DNA from: Taeniopygia guttata
Taxonomy: Eukaryota; Chordata; Aves; Passeriformes; Estrildidae
Length of the DNA stretch: 64,000 nucleotides
Reading direction: 5' to 3'
Assembly: GCF_048771995.1 (NCBI RefSeq)
Contig: NC_133026.1
Location: 121,526,501 to 121,590,500 of the forward strand
Shown here: positions 38,901-52,705 of the stretch, piece after piece
Numbering within the stretch: the stretch's first letter is position 1
Layout: the number at the start of each line of letters is the position of its first letter
The notes under the pieces: generated by a model
The model's input: only the letters and a program-made list of their open reading frames with translations
Told to the model about the DNA's origin: nothing
Databases searched by the model: none
Translations under genes and position numbers: made by a program

Positions 38901-41900
38901 GAAGTAATGCATTGTCTTTTGAATTTTCTAGGGAGTTCCCTAGAATTTTCTAGGGAAGATTGCTTAATTTGTTTGGGATATTAGATGTAGGTTTTGTGCC
39001 TTTCCTTATTTTCAAAAAGTAAACTTTGTGAAACACCACAAAGGAAAAAAAATTGAAAATAAGGAAATGGCTAAAACTGAATGCAAATGAGACATTTGGA
39101 TATTTTCCCTCTTAGTTCTCTATTCAGATACTCCTTTTTTTTTTTTTTTTTTTTTTTGCTAAGTTTGGAATGGTTTCCAATCACTGGATTTTTCTTTTCC
39201 TCTGACTCTCTTATTCTTTCATATTTTCTCCTGCTGCTGAGGATTCATTCTCATCTGGGGGAAGAAGGCATTGAGGTCAAGTTACAGCTTAAAGAGTGTT
39301 CAACCTCTGTTTCAGGGACAAACAGAAAAAAAGACCAAATAGTCCAAACAAATGCAGAAACTCATGAAGAATGATTTATTAGTAAAATAAATCCCTCCCA
39401 TTCAGAAATGATAAATGAATATTAGTAGGAAGAATATGCTTCTTTTTTAAAGGCAATTTAGATTTTCCTGAAGTTGAGATGGTAGACAACTCCAAATTTT
39501 AACTGTTTTCTTTGTACATGCTGGAATTTGGATTGAAATTAAATTCAGAATGTTATGCAGCTGTAAGAATCTCACAGAATACATTCTTTTTTATTGTGTT
39601 CTTAGCTTGTATTTTGTGTGCTTGTCAGTGAATTTTTCCAGACATGCTTTTTATTTAGTGACTAAATTGTAAATTTTAAAAGCTTTTTTCTCTAATTTAC
39701 AGAAGTAATTTCTTTTCAAATTAATAGATACAGAAGAACATTTTGAGTTTCAGAAAATTAACTGTACAATATAATGAACGATATTTCAAGAGCTAAGACA
39801 ACATAATTTAAAATAGTCAGCTTAAGATTCAGAAATATAATTTTGCTTTTGTTGCAGTTGAAAAATGAAGGTTTCTTTTATATACTGTGTATCCCAGGAT
39901 GATTTCAAAGCACTTTCACTTAGAAAAGCTTGCTGCTATTACATATGAATTTTCAAAGCTTGCCAAGGCTTTGGAAGGAATGATGAAAATTACTATTGCA
40001 CGACCTTCAGGTTTTCTTTGTTTCATAAAAGGCTAAGATAGCATTTTTGTCATTTTTCTTTCAGCTCAGGTCTTTCATCATAAATATCAAAGCATGCAAT
40101 TATGCCCGCTCATATCCTACCGTATTCTGCCTGTTTTCTATCCATAGTGATGGTGTTCTCTTTAAGGATACCTTTTTCTTTTGTTTTTCACAAATCTGAA
40201 AGAAGTCCCATGTTTTTGTCGAGTGCCATAAATTGTTCATGAAACGCATGTTGCACTGATTAAAAAGAAGAACAGTTGATTAAAATATCTTTTATTCTTT
40301 TGTTCTAAGCAAAATCCTAAAGTAATGTTTAAGTGTCAATTCTACCAGGATCATAGAAGACTGATTTGGCCTACAGGTGGAATTTTTAAATAGTGCTCAT
40401 TGTAAAAAATAGGACAATCTTCTATTAAAATCTCTAGTTTTATGCTAAATTATTCCTATTGTTCCTTTTCATTTTTCAGGTATAACTTGTTGATTTGTCT
40501 GGTTTTGTGATTTCATGTGGCCAGATCATCAAAGGCATAGAATGTCCATAGCTGCTGTTGCCTAAATTAAGTCATAGTCAAAATATGTATCTCAAAATTA
40601 GGATACTTCTATGTCTTAGGTACTTCAAATGAGCATCTGTTTGCTTTATTTACGTATTTACTGATCTATTCTAATTTATATGGTGTATTGGCAAAACGCA
40701 GGTGTTATATCTGGCTGAAAGATCCAGGTCTCATTTCCGGCTGAACTTTTTTTTTTAATTTGGGTTTGGGTTTTTCCAGCTACTACCTTAAGTACTAATA
40801 ATGACTTATACAGTAAAAATAATAAATTCCATTAACTGATTGAAGAAAAAAAAATCTTTCTTAAAAAACAGAACAGAAAACCTTTGCTAGTGCTTGCAGG
40901 AGGAACACACCTCCCCATTTTTGTTTATTATGCTCAGATTTTTATCAAATTTACAATGACACAAGGAAAACATTGTTTTCATCAATTTGAACTGTGCTGT
41001 CACATGAATGTGAACTTACTGGCTATGTCTTAAGTTAAATGTCAAGGGATATACATTTTCCACATAGGATAAAATGGATTTTGAGTTTCCTTTAATGGTG
41101 GTGGAGGAAAAAAATGACATTGTATTTTTAAAACAAGTAGAAATGCCCCAGCATGTGTTAATAGAGATATGTATTCCTAAATAGCAAAACTGTTACTCAT
41201 AGCACCTAACATAACAAGTATTTCTAACAATAATAATTTAAAAGAACGAAACCTTAATGCTTAGTATGATTTGCTGGTGTAAAATGATAATAAAGTTATT
41301 AACATTGTTTTCAAAAAAGCTTAATTTCACTAAAAGAAAATTTAGGTATATTACAATCCTCTTCAAAAAAAGTCAAGAATCAAAAGGGAGAAGCTCTCTG
41401 AAGGATTCTTTTTGCAGGTGGCTGTTGAAAAGTTCCTTCCCACCATATAAATACTCCCAGCAAAGACTCATCATAGTGGCTATATGTATCAATACTGCAA
41501 AAGAAAGGAAGATGACATTCACCAAGAATGAATGAACAGAGTTCATTAAGTCTTAAGACTTCTAAAATATTAATAGGACTTTCAAACAACGTTGCTTGCT
41601 TATGCAGTGTCCATTCAATTTGTTGTGAAGTGTAGATGATAGGTGGAAATTCTTACATTACTGTCTGCAACCTTCTTCCTAAATCAGAGCCTGTACTTGT
41701 AGGTTTCCCCACACTGAATTATGGGTAGGCTTAGAAATTAATTGCATTAAAAAATACCTGATATCTGATAAAGTGTCAGAGAGTCATTAGGAAAGCAACT
41801 GCTTGAGAAACTTTTTGATGTCTGTGGCAACTGATGAAGGATTTTGGCCTCTGCCTATCTGAAAACCGTCTGAAGCAACTTGGTCTTTGCAGTATGTCTA

Positions 41901-43689
41901 TCAGCCAAAAATTGCGTTTCAGACATTAAACATCAGTAGTAAAGGGATCTTGTACTGAATAACACATTAAAATGCATCTTATTATTGATCCATAATACTT
42001 GCATCCCAGAATAATTTAGAATCTAATCACAAAGCAGTTGCTAAATACTAAATTTCTTTTTTAATTAGAACAAACTCCTTAATCCACTTTAGCATTTCTT
42101 ATGGTTACTGTAGAATAGTAATAACACAGTTATTTTTTGCAGATTATAAATTTCTTTTCCTATAAGCATATCATAATACATGATGAAATAATAGCTTCAA
42201 CTAATAAAAGTTTGGGTTTGCCTTTGTTGTGGAAACTATAAAAATTAATTGAAAAATATGCAAAGTATTAGGAAGATATTCTAAAGTATTCCCTTTTGCC
42301 AAATGCAGATACTCTTAAGAGACTGATGCAGGTGTGATATTTATGATCAGGACTGAAGAGGCCAGAGCTTTGTTTTAAAATAAAAGCAGTATTACCAATT
42401 ACACATCCGTAGAGTTATTCAACCAAGAACCAGGCAAAATACCTCAAAGTTAGGAGTGAAAGCTTTATTTATTATTTTCAGTATGGGCAACAAATTGGGA
42501 GAAAAAGGTGAGTAGAAACATGGTAGAGTGGAAAACAAAGAAACAAGCAACAGAGGATAACATATATAATATCCATTGTGAGTTATAATGATTGCTGGAA
42601 CATCATGGCACCAAAAGACCAAATTGTGCTGTGTAGTTTACAGAAATCAGAAAAAGGAGAGCCTTCTTCCCAGAAAATTCATGTCTAGGAACAGTGTCAG
42701 TGAAGGGGGTTCTGATGATGAAAATCTGTATGTTTAAAGGATAGTTCACTAAAATAAGTGTATGTAAGTGGTATTGCATTACTGACTTTAGGGTTAGGGA
42801 AAAAATACTGAATGCTTAGCAAAAAATAAGATCAAAGATGCTACTAATTTTCTATTAATGGTAATCACAATTTCTGAAAATTAAATAGTAAAAACTGATT
42901 ATCTTAAACAAGTGCATTGCCTTAACAAACCACATTAAAAGATGTGTGTCCTTTAAACCACTTCTTTCTAGTATTATGAATTCTAAAAGCACACAGGAGA
43001 AGTAAATTGGAAATGATAATATACAGGAATTGTTTGAAAATATTGGGGCCACTAAACAGAAGTGACTAATATAAATTATTTCAAAATTGCAGGAATAAGA
43101 CTTAAACAAAAAAAGTGTACTGTGACATCAAATTACAGAAAGGATTTTTTCATTGTGTTTGTTGTTTCTTTTAATAGCATAAGTAGTCAAAGTGACCCTA
43201 ATATCAAACATGGGGAAAATTAAATTTTTACTCAGGATAGACATATGTTGACTGTGTTATACCAGAATTACAGAGAGCATAACTTGCTACAGCAGAAAAT
43301 GTAAGACAAAAGTCAGTATCTGTAAATGGCAAAATCTGCAAGATCACTTGAGTCAAGCTGCTAAATCCTATCTTTGCCTGTAGAAAGAATCATAAATTCC
43401 GTCAGACAAACATTTAAAATAGAATAAGAGAATAAAAACACGCAAAATATAAATAAATAAATCACATATCCAGATACGAAAAAGCAAATAATGTATTGCT
43501 TAGGTATGAAATAAAGAGGAAGTATGTGTGGAAATGTGTGGGTCTTCAGGGTGCCCAGGGGCTTATGGGACAAACTGTGAACGATAAGGACAGAGTGATA
43601 AAACAGTTTATTTCTTCCTGACAGCATTCATCTTAGGTCATGCAATATCTTCAAGAGGAGATCTTTCCTCAGTGTTAATCCTACTGTAT
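29958..43689. other. Long gene-free AT-rich interval
   Basis: Nearly 14 kb with no supportable gene. Homopolymer T tracts lie at 38403-38437 (one G inside) and 39135-39157. The largest open frame is on the minus strand at 30301-30807 (168 codons), but it has no domain, repeat or known motif, so I leave it unannotated. Two stretches have the mixed-composition, low-repeat look of conserved non-coding DNA: about 32190-32330 and about 39855-40150. This is impression only; cross-species alignment would decide. Short direct repeats such as CAGTTTCATT twice near 37270-37290 are trivial. Confidence 0.55.
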
Positions 43690-44240
43690 CATTATTTTCT
43701 GATGTCTCAGTTTATGGGTGGCACCAATATAATTGATATGCTTAAGGGAGAATGCCATCAAGAGGTACCTTGACAGGCTTCAGAAGTTGGCCCAGGTGAA
43801 CCTCATGAAGCTCAGAAAAGCCAAGTTCTTTCAGGTCTTTCACGTGGATTCAGACAATCCAAAATATCAGGAAAACCTGAGGGTTGAATGATTTGATCAC
43901 AGCCCTGCAGAGAAGGCTTTGGGAATAATGGTAGATGAAAAATTTGGCATGAGCCAGCAGTATGCACTTGTAGCCCAGAAAGTCAACCATTTTCTCAGCT
44001 GCAAAAAGAGAAGAGTGGCCAGCAGGTTGAAGGACTCTCCTCCTCCACTCTAATGAGATCCCACCTGCAATATTGTATCTGTCTGTGGGCATCCCAAAGT
44101 AAACAAAGACACTGATCTCATAGAACGATCCAGAGGAGGGCCACAAAAAACATCAGAGTGCTGAAACACCACTCCTATGAAGATAGGCTCAGTTGAGGTT
44201 GTTTAGCTGCAGAAAAGATGGCTTTGCACAGACCTTATTG
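43690..44240 (+). mobile_element. CR1 LINE C-terminal fragment
   Basis: The plus strand follows CR1 from just around RT motif C (a degraded TTTCTGATGTCTCAG in place of the FADDT codons) through GGAGAATGCCATCAAGAGGT, ACCTTGACAGGCTTCAGAAG, CAGGTGAACCTCATGAAGCT, GCAGTATGCACTTGTAGCCC, AGAAAGTCAACCATTTTCTC, GAGTGGCCAGCAGGTTGA, CCAGAGGAGGGCCAC and CCTATGAAGATAGGCTCAG. Coding phrases are broken by stops and frameshifts. The 3' UTR and tail are not evident. It is inactive, and the minus-strand frame at 43850-44146 is only its antisense. Confidence 0.88.
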
Positions 44241-46105
44241 TGGTTTTGTTACTCAAAATAAATAAATAAACTGGGATCAGTGTCTGGAAAATAAATTTCT
44301 AGAAGAAGAAAGCTAAGATAGGAGTTTTCCACAGAAAATAAATTGTTTCACAAGCCCCAATCACGCCAAACTAGTCTCAGTCCTTGACAAACTGATTTTT
44401 TTAATCAGTGGCCCAGGATGAAGGAGGAATGGGATAGGGATACTATGAGTATAAGTAGGTCGCCAAAAGTAATGTGTTTACCTCCAAGTACAATAAAGGA
44501 GTTTGTCATAGTGCATTAAGGCAACATACCTATATTCAAGTGCAAAAATCATTGAATGAAGCATTGAAGCATCATGAAGAAGTCTGATGGAGAAGAAAAT
44601 GCAAAAGTAGCAGTACAATTTGGCGAGTAATTTAGGTGGTCTTATGAATGAGGCCATTCTATATAATTTATAAAATGGTGCATTAGGAAGCCTGAATCCA
44701 GAGCACTAATTTTGATATCCAACAGAACATTAATCAGGAGACCTTAAATACAGGAAATTAAAATCAATCAAACAAACAATATGAAAGATTATAAATAATC
44801 ATATGGTGATTCAGGGATTAGTTTAGGAAATTTAATGCTAATTAAATAATTGTAATGATCTTCAATACTGTAAGATATTTGCAGAAGTAGAGCACCTTCG
44901 ATCTGTGCACTGGACAGTTGTTGCTAAGCTGTATATTTCAGTGCATTTCTGTAGGGGACTGGAAAGCTGTGCTGAGACACTGCCAATGAACTGCCCAATT
45001 CTACATGGCAGCAGGGTTTCCAGGATCACTTTGGAAAAAACAATCCTTTTCAGTATGTACATATATATCTATATACTTCTGGGTTCAGGGAGCAAAGAGA
45101 AATTATCTTAAGATTTGCTACAAGGAACAACCTGGCTGGTTAGCAGAAACCTGTATCTACCAGAAGAAAGAATATTCTAGACCCTTATATCTGGCTTTTC
45201 TTCAGCCTTGGAGAGAGCAGATCAAGCAACAAGACTTGGTTGCAGAAGTTAACCCTCATACTAGTAAATCTAGTTAATTATAACATATGTTTGTTTTTCC
45301 AGTACATTTGATGAGAGTGGAGAAGGAAGGGATATACATTGGTAAGAGCCCAGCGTAAAGGCTGTAAAGGTCATTTCTGCGTGATTTTCAGTTTTTAGTA
45401 AGTTAAGATTCTTTGGATCTTACTGTACTGAAAACTAGAACAAACTCTTCCTAAATGTATTTAGTTGTTCTTGGGCTAATCCCTTGGCAACTCATTTGAA
45501 ACTATCCATTAAATTAGCATAGCACCTTTTACCCTTAAAATTCTATGGCTTACTATCTTAGACAAACTAAAGCTTTATGAAGTGTTAATTAGGAGTTACG
45601 GGACTTAATTAAGAAGGATGAAGAAGAAATTTCTCAAACATCATCTTGTGTTGTAACATGTATTTCTATGGAAATTAGCAGTTAGTTTGTTAGAAATAGC
45701 AGAATATGTTGCTTTGAGAATCTATATAGCAAACAGGAAGAAAAATACTAAAGTTGACTTGCGTGGGCTTTTTTGAAGTATGAAGAAAAAAAAAAATTTA
45801 CTCATGTCCTGTAATTCAGGTAGTGTTCCATAAAACAAGTAAACAATTTCCAATATTTTATGGCTGTGCTATTTAGCATGCAGAATCTTCAGTCTCTAAA
45901 TGTTTTCAGTGCACAGGTATTAAAAACATTTCTAAATATCAAGACATCTTCCATCTGCTAGTGAGAATCCACTAAGAAGAAAGAAGACTGGATAAAGCTG
46001 TGTTATGACAAGAAGTAATATTTTCAATATATTATTTCTTGAATAAAGTCCTTGTAGAGAAAAACGTGGCCAGTTTTTAACCTGTGTCTGGATGAAGTAT
46101 TTTTT
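44241..46105. other. AT-rich intergenic DNA, no gene seen
   Basis: No gene or named repeat beyond a short TAAATAAATAAA run at about 44261-44270. Overlapping opposite-strand frames at 44862-45277 carry no recognisable protein. Confidence 0.6.

Positions 46106-46173
<68 letters not shown>
46106..46173 (+). repeat. (GATA)17 microsatellite
   Basis: Seventeen uninterrupted GATA units. On the minus strand the array reads as repeated Tyr-Leu-Ser-Ile, which creates two open frames (45932-46270 and 46024-46230) that are artefacts. A pure tetranucleotide array of this length is probably variable in copy number. Confidence 0.98.
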
Positions 46174-49100
46174 TTCCAGATGACTTCCAGATGACTTTTT
46201 CAGGAGAAAAATATCTGTCTGATGAATCAATATAGATATATGTAGATATATCAGGAAAATATTTTCTCACTCAAGTAACTTGATCAGAACAAAACTTTAT
46301 GCATGCTCAGAAAGCTTCTCCGTTAAGGTAAAGTTATCTGATGCTCTTATGAATATACTGTTCGCAATTTAATCCTCCAAATCATATTTAATTGTTAAAG
46401 TGAAAAATTTTATTGAAGTCAGAAAAATATCTTCTGATAAGTTAAATGGAAAATTCTACATAAAATCACTGAAACATCTAACAAACCACCTAAAATCTAA
46501 ATTCATATATATTAAAGGTGTGATAGAGTAGCCTTTCATATTATGATCATGACTATGGAACAGATGCGTGGTTTTTTTCATCTTTATTGCAGCTTCAAGG
46601 TTGCACTTCATTTATTGGAAATATACAGTAGAAGTGAGATCCAGTCTGTAGATATAGCAATAACATGCAAAGATTAAGTTTTCATATAAGGTGATCTAAA
46701 AGAAAAATTGGTGCCCCTTCACTCTGTCTTGGTAACTGAAAGAAATAGGCTTAAAAACATTATGCTGCTTCAGAAGTGACTAGATACTACCTGTGATTAA
46801 CTTCCTTAGATGTGGGTCCAGATTCATGGAAGTTAATGACACTTTACTCTTTCTACTTTGCATGAGCAAATTAGAGAGAATTAGAATTGAGAGTTCTGGT
46901 TGCCTGTTTTCCTAAATAAGGTAAATGTGATACAAAGGTAGGAAAATAATAGGGTGGGATTGATAGGCAGGTAGTGCTAAAGGTCAGCCGTAGATTAATA
47001 AATACACAGAAAACAAGGAATTGCAGAAAATGAATAATTTTGAAGAATTATTCCTTCCTTATGTCACTACAGATGTGGGTGCAGCACTTAAATAGTGCAA
47101 GTACAGCATAACCACAATCTCTGTGCTACATATTTTTCCCTTAAATTTTAGATCACAAAGTGCAATGGCATCAATTAAGCCATTGATTACAAAGAGTTCT
47201 TTGGTGTATTACTGTGCGCTGGTTATATTAAACCATTTCTTGTTTCAATCAGAAGCAGAGACCACTGAGTGCTGGATACAAATATAGTAGAGACAAAGAG
47301 ATAGTAGAAATAGTGTGATCCTCTTAAGTTATTATTTAATATATTTATGACCTATATTTCTTTGGGTTTCAAAGAGAGTCAAAGGGTAAAAATTTATAAT
47401 TATACAAAAAATATGAAATTAAAATAATATCAGTATCTGTATAAAACAGAACTTATGTAAACTGTGGTTATTATTTTAGCATTTTTTCTTCAGCTTCCTA
47501 AGCTACAAAAGATGTAGACCCCTTCTTATATCTATCCTTTAAGGTGATACAGTATATTGATTTGACACATCTTGAGACCTAATAATCAAGTACATGTTTT
47601 TATGATTGGTTGATGTTGCCTTGTGCCTGGCTGCCTAAAGAATGTTAAGTTGACTGAGGTCATCTATAGCCTATAGATAATCTACACAACTAATAAAAAT
47701 GCTAAATAGACTGTCAATCAGTTTTCCAATCATATCAAACTCCCTAATCCAATTTGTAATTTACAAGATGAAACTAATCTAAAGAAAAAAAATAAAATAT
47801 ATATGCTTACTAGAATGGAGTGATATTTTACCCGTATGCATCTAGCTGCATTTTAACATTTGAGCTTTCTATTGAAAGGCTATGATAATGAATATCATAG
47901 CCTGGTAAATTTTTAACAGATTTTTATGGACAGAACATTGTACTGGGTGATCATTATCTGAAAAAAAAAAAAAATCTCTATCTGAGCCTCAGATATGTGG
48001 AATGCATTACTTTATAACCTTAAAAATCCATTTTGTGCTTTCTCATAAGGTATTTCCAGCTGCAGATTCAGATCTGAGGATGGTATCCAGCTAAAAATAT
48101 ATATTATAAAAAATAATAGTAATATTTTGTACTGCATAGAGTAAACTCTATTTTTTTCTTTTTCTGATGTGGTAAAATGTATATTTCAGTTTAGTGGACT
48201 TAGAAATTTAAAACATAGGATCTGTGACTATAGAATACTGTACTCTAGTTCCATGACAAAATTAAATTTAGTGGTAAATCCAAGATCACCCTTCTCCAAA
48301 ATAGTAGGTGTTAGAAAAGAATATATGGTCCAAAAGTTCACATTATTGAAGAGTATTGTATTTCCTTACCAAGATGTGCATCTAAAGAACTCTAATTTTA
48401 ACAAAGACTATGAATTTCATCCTAAGTCAGATAATTTCCTAACTTCAGATAAGCTTGGTTTAAAGTCACATATTGCAGTATATTGTAGGGCCACTGACAA
48501 TTTGTCAGTCTTGTTCAGTTTTGTGAATGCAGATTTTGCAGAATAAGCCATTCTGCAAAAAGTTTTCATGACTTTCTGCTGTAAGTCATTTAAATCAGAT
48601 AAATTCTCAGGGAGACATGACCATTTCCCAATTTATAGTTGATCAATACACGTTACATTTATTTTCAGTTTGCTTCATAGAAATCAAATTCCTGAAATAA
48701 TATCAGTGTTTTTAGTTTAGAACATGAACTATTGACTCTGACTGGTTTTAATTATATCATTAATATGACAAAACAAACATTTTCACATGTGAGAATCCTA
48801 CTATTTAGCCTCTGTTTCCAGTCCTAAGGCTGAATATTACAAAAACAGAATAGGTTGTTAAAAATTGCTAAGCTGGAAATTTGCTTGGCTTTTGGTGACC
48901 TGTTGTTCAGACTGCGTAACTCATAGTATTTTACATACAGCCTAATCTCCCCATTTTATTTTACACAAAAACTAGAGAGAAAGGGAAAGTTTGCAATGTT
49001 GGGGTCACACATCTCATCCTAAAATAGGAGGTAAGAGGTAGTCCTGCACCCCAGCCATGCTCTGCTGTTAAAGTCTAACTAAAAGAAATAAGTAATATTT

Positions 49101-50249
49101 TGCTTACTAGAAGAATGAAGTTATATGCACTGGTCTAGGAGAGTAATTCACAATACAGATCAAGGTGCTCAACTCCCATAATACAGTGAATGCAAATAGC
49201 TTCATACTTCATGAAAAAATGTCAGGTGTGCATGAGGAAGGATTCAAAATGAGGCACAGTTATTCCTTCTTAAAAAAAAAAAAAAAAAAAAGAGGGTTTT
49301 TTTAAGAATAATCAACTTGATTACAGTTTTGGTTACTTTCAAGGTAGGGGAATTTAAAAAGCTCTCCAAATATAAAGTAAAAGGAATTTTAAAAGTGCAT
49401 CACTGAAATGCTGTGAAGGGACAGAATTAACCTCCATTCTCAGTGATGAATTTTAATGCAAGTAGATTCTGCATTATACTTCTTTACAAAATAAAGATAG
49501 TGAAGCCTCCTTATGTAACATATAAATATTCTTTATCTTAACTTCTTCTAGATACTGTAGAATCCATGGTTTTTTCCAAGCCTTTCAACTTTAGGAATTG
49601 TCAAACCATTTTAGGTTTAGTTGAATCATTGCACACATAATCCCCTAAACAAACAATCATTTCAAGCGATTATTTTCTAGATGAGATAGTTTAATTTGCA
49701 ATAAAAATTTCTAAACTACAACTCAGGAAAAAATTAAAAATGCTATAAAATTTTACTTGGAAATTTCTTAGTTATAGCTAAAGTTTGCCTACTCCCTACA
49801 GTGCAGAACAAGAAAAAAAAAAGTAGCTTCCTTTCTTCCTATTTGGCCAGCTAGAAACATCTGATTGTGATTTCAGCCGCACAGAAGATAAAGACAGTGC
49901 CTTCACCCTTTCAGTAGCAGAATAATGGCAAAAAATAATCTGGCAGGTCTTAGGAAAACATATATTCTTTCTTGTTTAGAACAGCCAATCAAGAATGTTG
50001 GAAATTTCCTGAAAAAGAAAGAGTAAACTCATTTTATCTAAATGTGAAGAATTTCACCTTACACTGGGTGCTACTTAATGCTGTGATTAACTCCCAGAGG
50101 CTGTGTCTGAGGTGATTTTCAGTAATTTCCTTTAATTTTATTTGGTTCTCAGTAGATAAGAATAAAAATATCCCGGCTTTTTCTCTTCCTGCCCCTCTAA
50201 TTGGCAGAAATTCAACCCAAGGCTTTAGATCTCTGACTTTCATTTTTTC
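46174..50249. other. AT-rich intergenic DNA, no gene seen
   Basis: No gene supported. A tracts at about 47961-47974 and 49272-49291. The 125-codon frame at 48169-48546 shows no domain or motif. The minus-strand frame at 50034-50435 overlaps the reverse-transcriptase relic to the right and is read as a shadow or chance opening. Confidence 0.6.
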
Positions 50250-50800
50250 GTGTGTGTGCCAGGAGTAGTTTTTGGCATCTGGCTCTTTAATAATAATATT
50301 TCCAGTGACCAGGCATTGGATAGAATCAAAGAATTGGCACTGTATTTTGTAATTTTCACAGAAGCATTTGATTTGATTGACTCTAGAATGCTGATTAGAG
50401 GAGATAATGCTATGATGCTCTTGAGGATAAGTCACTTAGCTCAGATTCATGACTGTTTAACAAGAAGAGCACACAGATTTGTTGTACAGGGCAAGGAATC
50501 TGGCTTGGCTGAAATGGACTGTGATGTCCGCCAAGACTCAGTCTTCAGACCATGTTTATTAAATTTATTTGTCAATGATTTATTCTTGATTGTATTAAAT
50601 CTCTTTTACAGCTATATAGATGATGCAATGTTACAATATGGTTCTAATTCATTGGCCATGGTAGAGAAGGATTCACATAATTTATGGAGTAAACTTTAAA
50701 AGGAAAGCATTTTCTAATTAACAAGAGAACTGCTAGCTATTAATATTTCCAAACAAATCCCAAACACTTTGCAGTCTTTACTCAGTAAAAAAAAAAAAGA
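50250..50800 (+). pseudogene. Reverse-transcriptase relic of a non-LTR retrotransposon, open for about 150 codons
   Basis: The frame 50250-50699 has no internal stop over 149 codons. It keeps RT landmarks in the right order: LYFVIFTEAFDLIDSRML (motif A region, where families have F-D-TKAFDTIDH-L), RAHRFVVQGKESG, then DVRQDSVFRPCLLNLFVNDL (motif B; usual form GV-QGS-L-P-LFNLF-NDL), then YSYIDDAMLQYG (motif C, usual Y-DDA-L). Past the stop, another frame gives ELLAINISK, resembling the L-IN-SKTK block. Several normally fixed residues are changed (G to D in QGS, GPLLF to RPCLL, first motif A aspartate to isoleucine). A functional enzyme is therefore unlikely. The frame begins with GTG and lacks an ATG. 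The sequence is not the usual CR1 of birds and I cannot place the clade (L2, RTE or another). Confidence 0.7.
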
Positions 50801-52668
50801 GAGAGAAAGCCCTACACTGAAGTACATACTTAAGTAATGACTTAAGGATTGGATCAACACTGTCTAGTCAGTCTTGAGCAATTTTTTGTTGAAATGATGT
50901 TAATTGGAAGCAGGTATCACTTTAAAAGGTAAGAAGTCCACAGAATATATTGTACTTAAGAAATAGGTGAAGCAAGAAATAAAAAATCTGCAATGTGCTG
51001 TCAGAATAATGTTGTTCAAGTTTAGAAGTAAGACAAATAGACTGTGATATCGATAAAAAGCTATGTAGATTTGTTTTATATTAATGCTATGGATAGATAA
51101 AATACAATTTTGCTTTAGGCAAATTTTCAGATTTGTAGCTTGACAGAGTATAAGAACACATCACTGCAGCTTTTATGTGAATAAGTCAACTTACTTCCTC
51201 CTCAGTGAGTCTGGAACTATGCAAATTTATTTTATGTTTGGAGAGGCCTCTGGTTATATGAAAACAATGTTGTTGTTTCTTTTAGATTTTAATTTAATAT
51301 TCTGAGCCTTGGAGGGCGAGATCATCATAGACTCATTTACCCTACAGTCAATGTGACAGTATGGGAGGATACATCTAATGCCTTAGCAGTAAGCACTTTG
51401 AATAGGCATCCAAAGGTGATAAGAACTGAAATAATCTTTGGAAAAACTCACCTGCATCTTAATTGAATATTTAAAATCTTTCTCAAGGTATAACTGAGAA
51501 TAAATTATGTAATGATGTGGTAGAAATTATTTGATTTTATACTTCTGCTTAATATTACCACATATTCTTGGATAGGAGTAGGGCAAGTTTCTTGCTGTGA
51601 AAGTCATTTGAGATGCAACACAAAGCAATTTACATTAATGAGATTTTATTATCTCCTGTGCTGATATTTTTATAAATGAAAATATAAAGGTATTTATATA
51701 CTTCTTTAAAGCAGGTACTGGTTGAGACCTTCATTTCATATTGGCATTTTCTGTTGTATATAAAATTTTTAATGCTTTATAATTTCATATGGATATTTTA
51801 AAAATCAAAGAGTTTTTATATGCAGTGAATAGATTTTATATGAGGGTATGTGATAGAACACATTCCTTCTTCAAGGCAGAAATATTTAGATGCATCTCCT
51901 GTCTCTTAGTTTTATGTTTCAGGTTTTGGTTTGAGGGATTTTTGTAATTTTTGACCTATGGAGAGATCCACCAGGATAAATATCTATGCCACAAAAATCT
52001 GGTTATGCTTTGCTTAATATTTTAAAAAGTAAACAGAATTTCCTAAGTCTTGGATGCATGAATTACTGACATCTAAGTCCTCTGTAAGATCTCCAAATGT
52101 GGGAATATGCTATTACTAAAAAGGATGCAAAATGCATGTATTTTGAAAAATAGTACTGATTCCATTTATCTGTAGACATGATTATCTCATCGAACTTCAG
52201 CCTCAGTAAGAACAAACAAAAGAGGTTTAGCTCCAAATTTCAGTGGCACTTTGATACCTGCAATCAAAAAATAAAATTATAAATGAAAGTATGTTTCCAT
52301 GTACACATAAAGCTGAGAAATGCATAATGTTTTCATAACTCCTAGTGTATTAAAAGTCAAGGCTTAGCTCAGACAGTCTCTCTCTCATGATGTTTTTCAG
52401 GTTTTGCTCTGCCCTCCATCCTGCCTCCACCTTACTTTTAACTATATTGTTGTCTTCTGTCATAATTAAGCAAAATTGAGAAAATATTAATTCTATTCAC
52501 TAGAATACCTTATTCAAAACAAGGAACTCCCATAATAGAAGAACATTTCTGCCTCTGTACGCTAAAAGAGATTAATCCTATCTTGGGAGTATATTGCTGG
52601 CATTGCTCCTTGTGTGTAACTAGCCTGTAGTCATATGTACATAAAAAGGTGTTTTGTCTTAACAATGG
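50801..52668. other. AT-rich intergenic DNA, no gene seen
   Basis: No gene or named repeat recognised. Confidence 0.6.

Positions 52669-52703
<35 letters not shown>
52669..52703 (+). repeat. Uninterrupted A35 tract
   Basis: Thirty-five consecutive A residues. An ATAAAA word lies about 20-30 bases upstream (52651-52656), so the end of a retroposed transcript is conceivable, but nothing upstream looks like a gene or SINE. The frame at 52649-52906 that reads through it as poly-lysine is not a gene. Confidence 0.95.

Positions 52704-52705
<2 letters not shown>

Noticed and set aside
45932..46270. Open frames rich in Tyr-Leu-Ser-Ile repeats
   Set aside because: They are the GATA microsatellite read on the minus strand.
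48169..48546. 125-codon plus-strand open frame
   Set aside because: No domain or motif recognised, composition follows local AT-rich DNA, and there is no exon signal.
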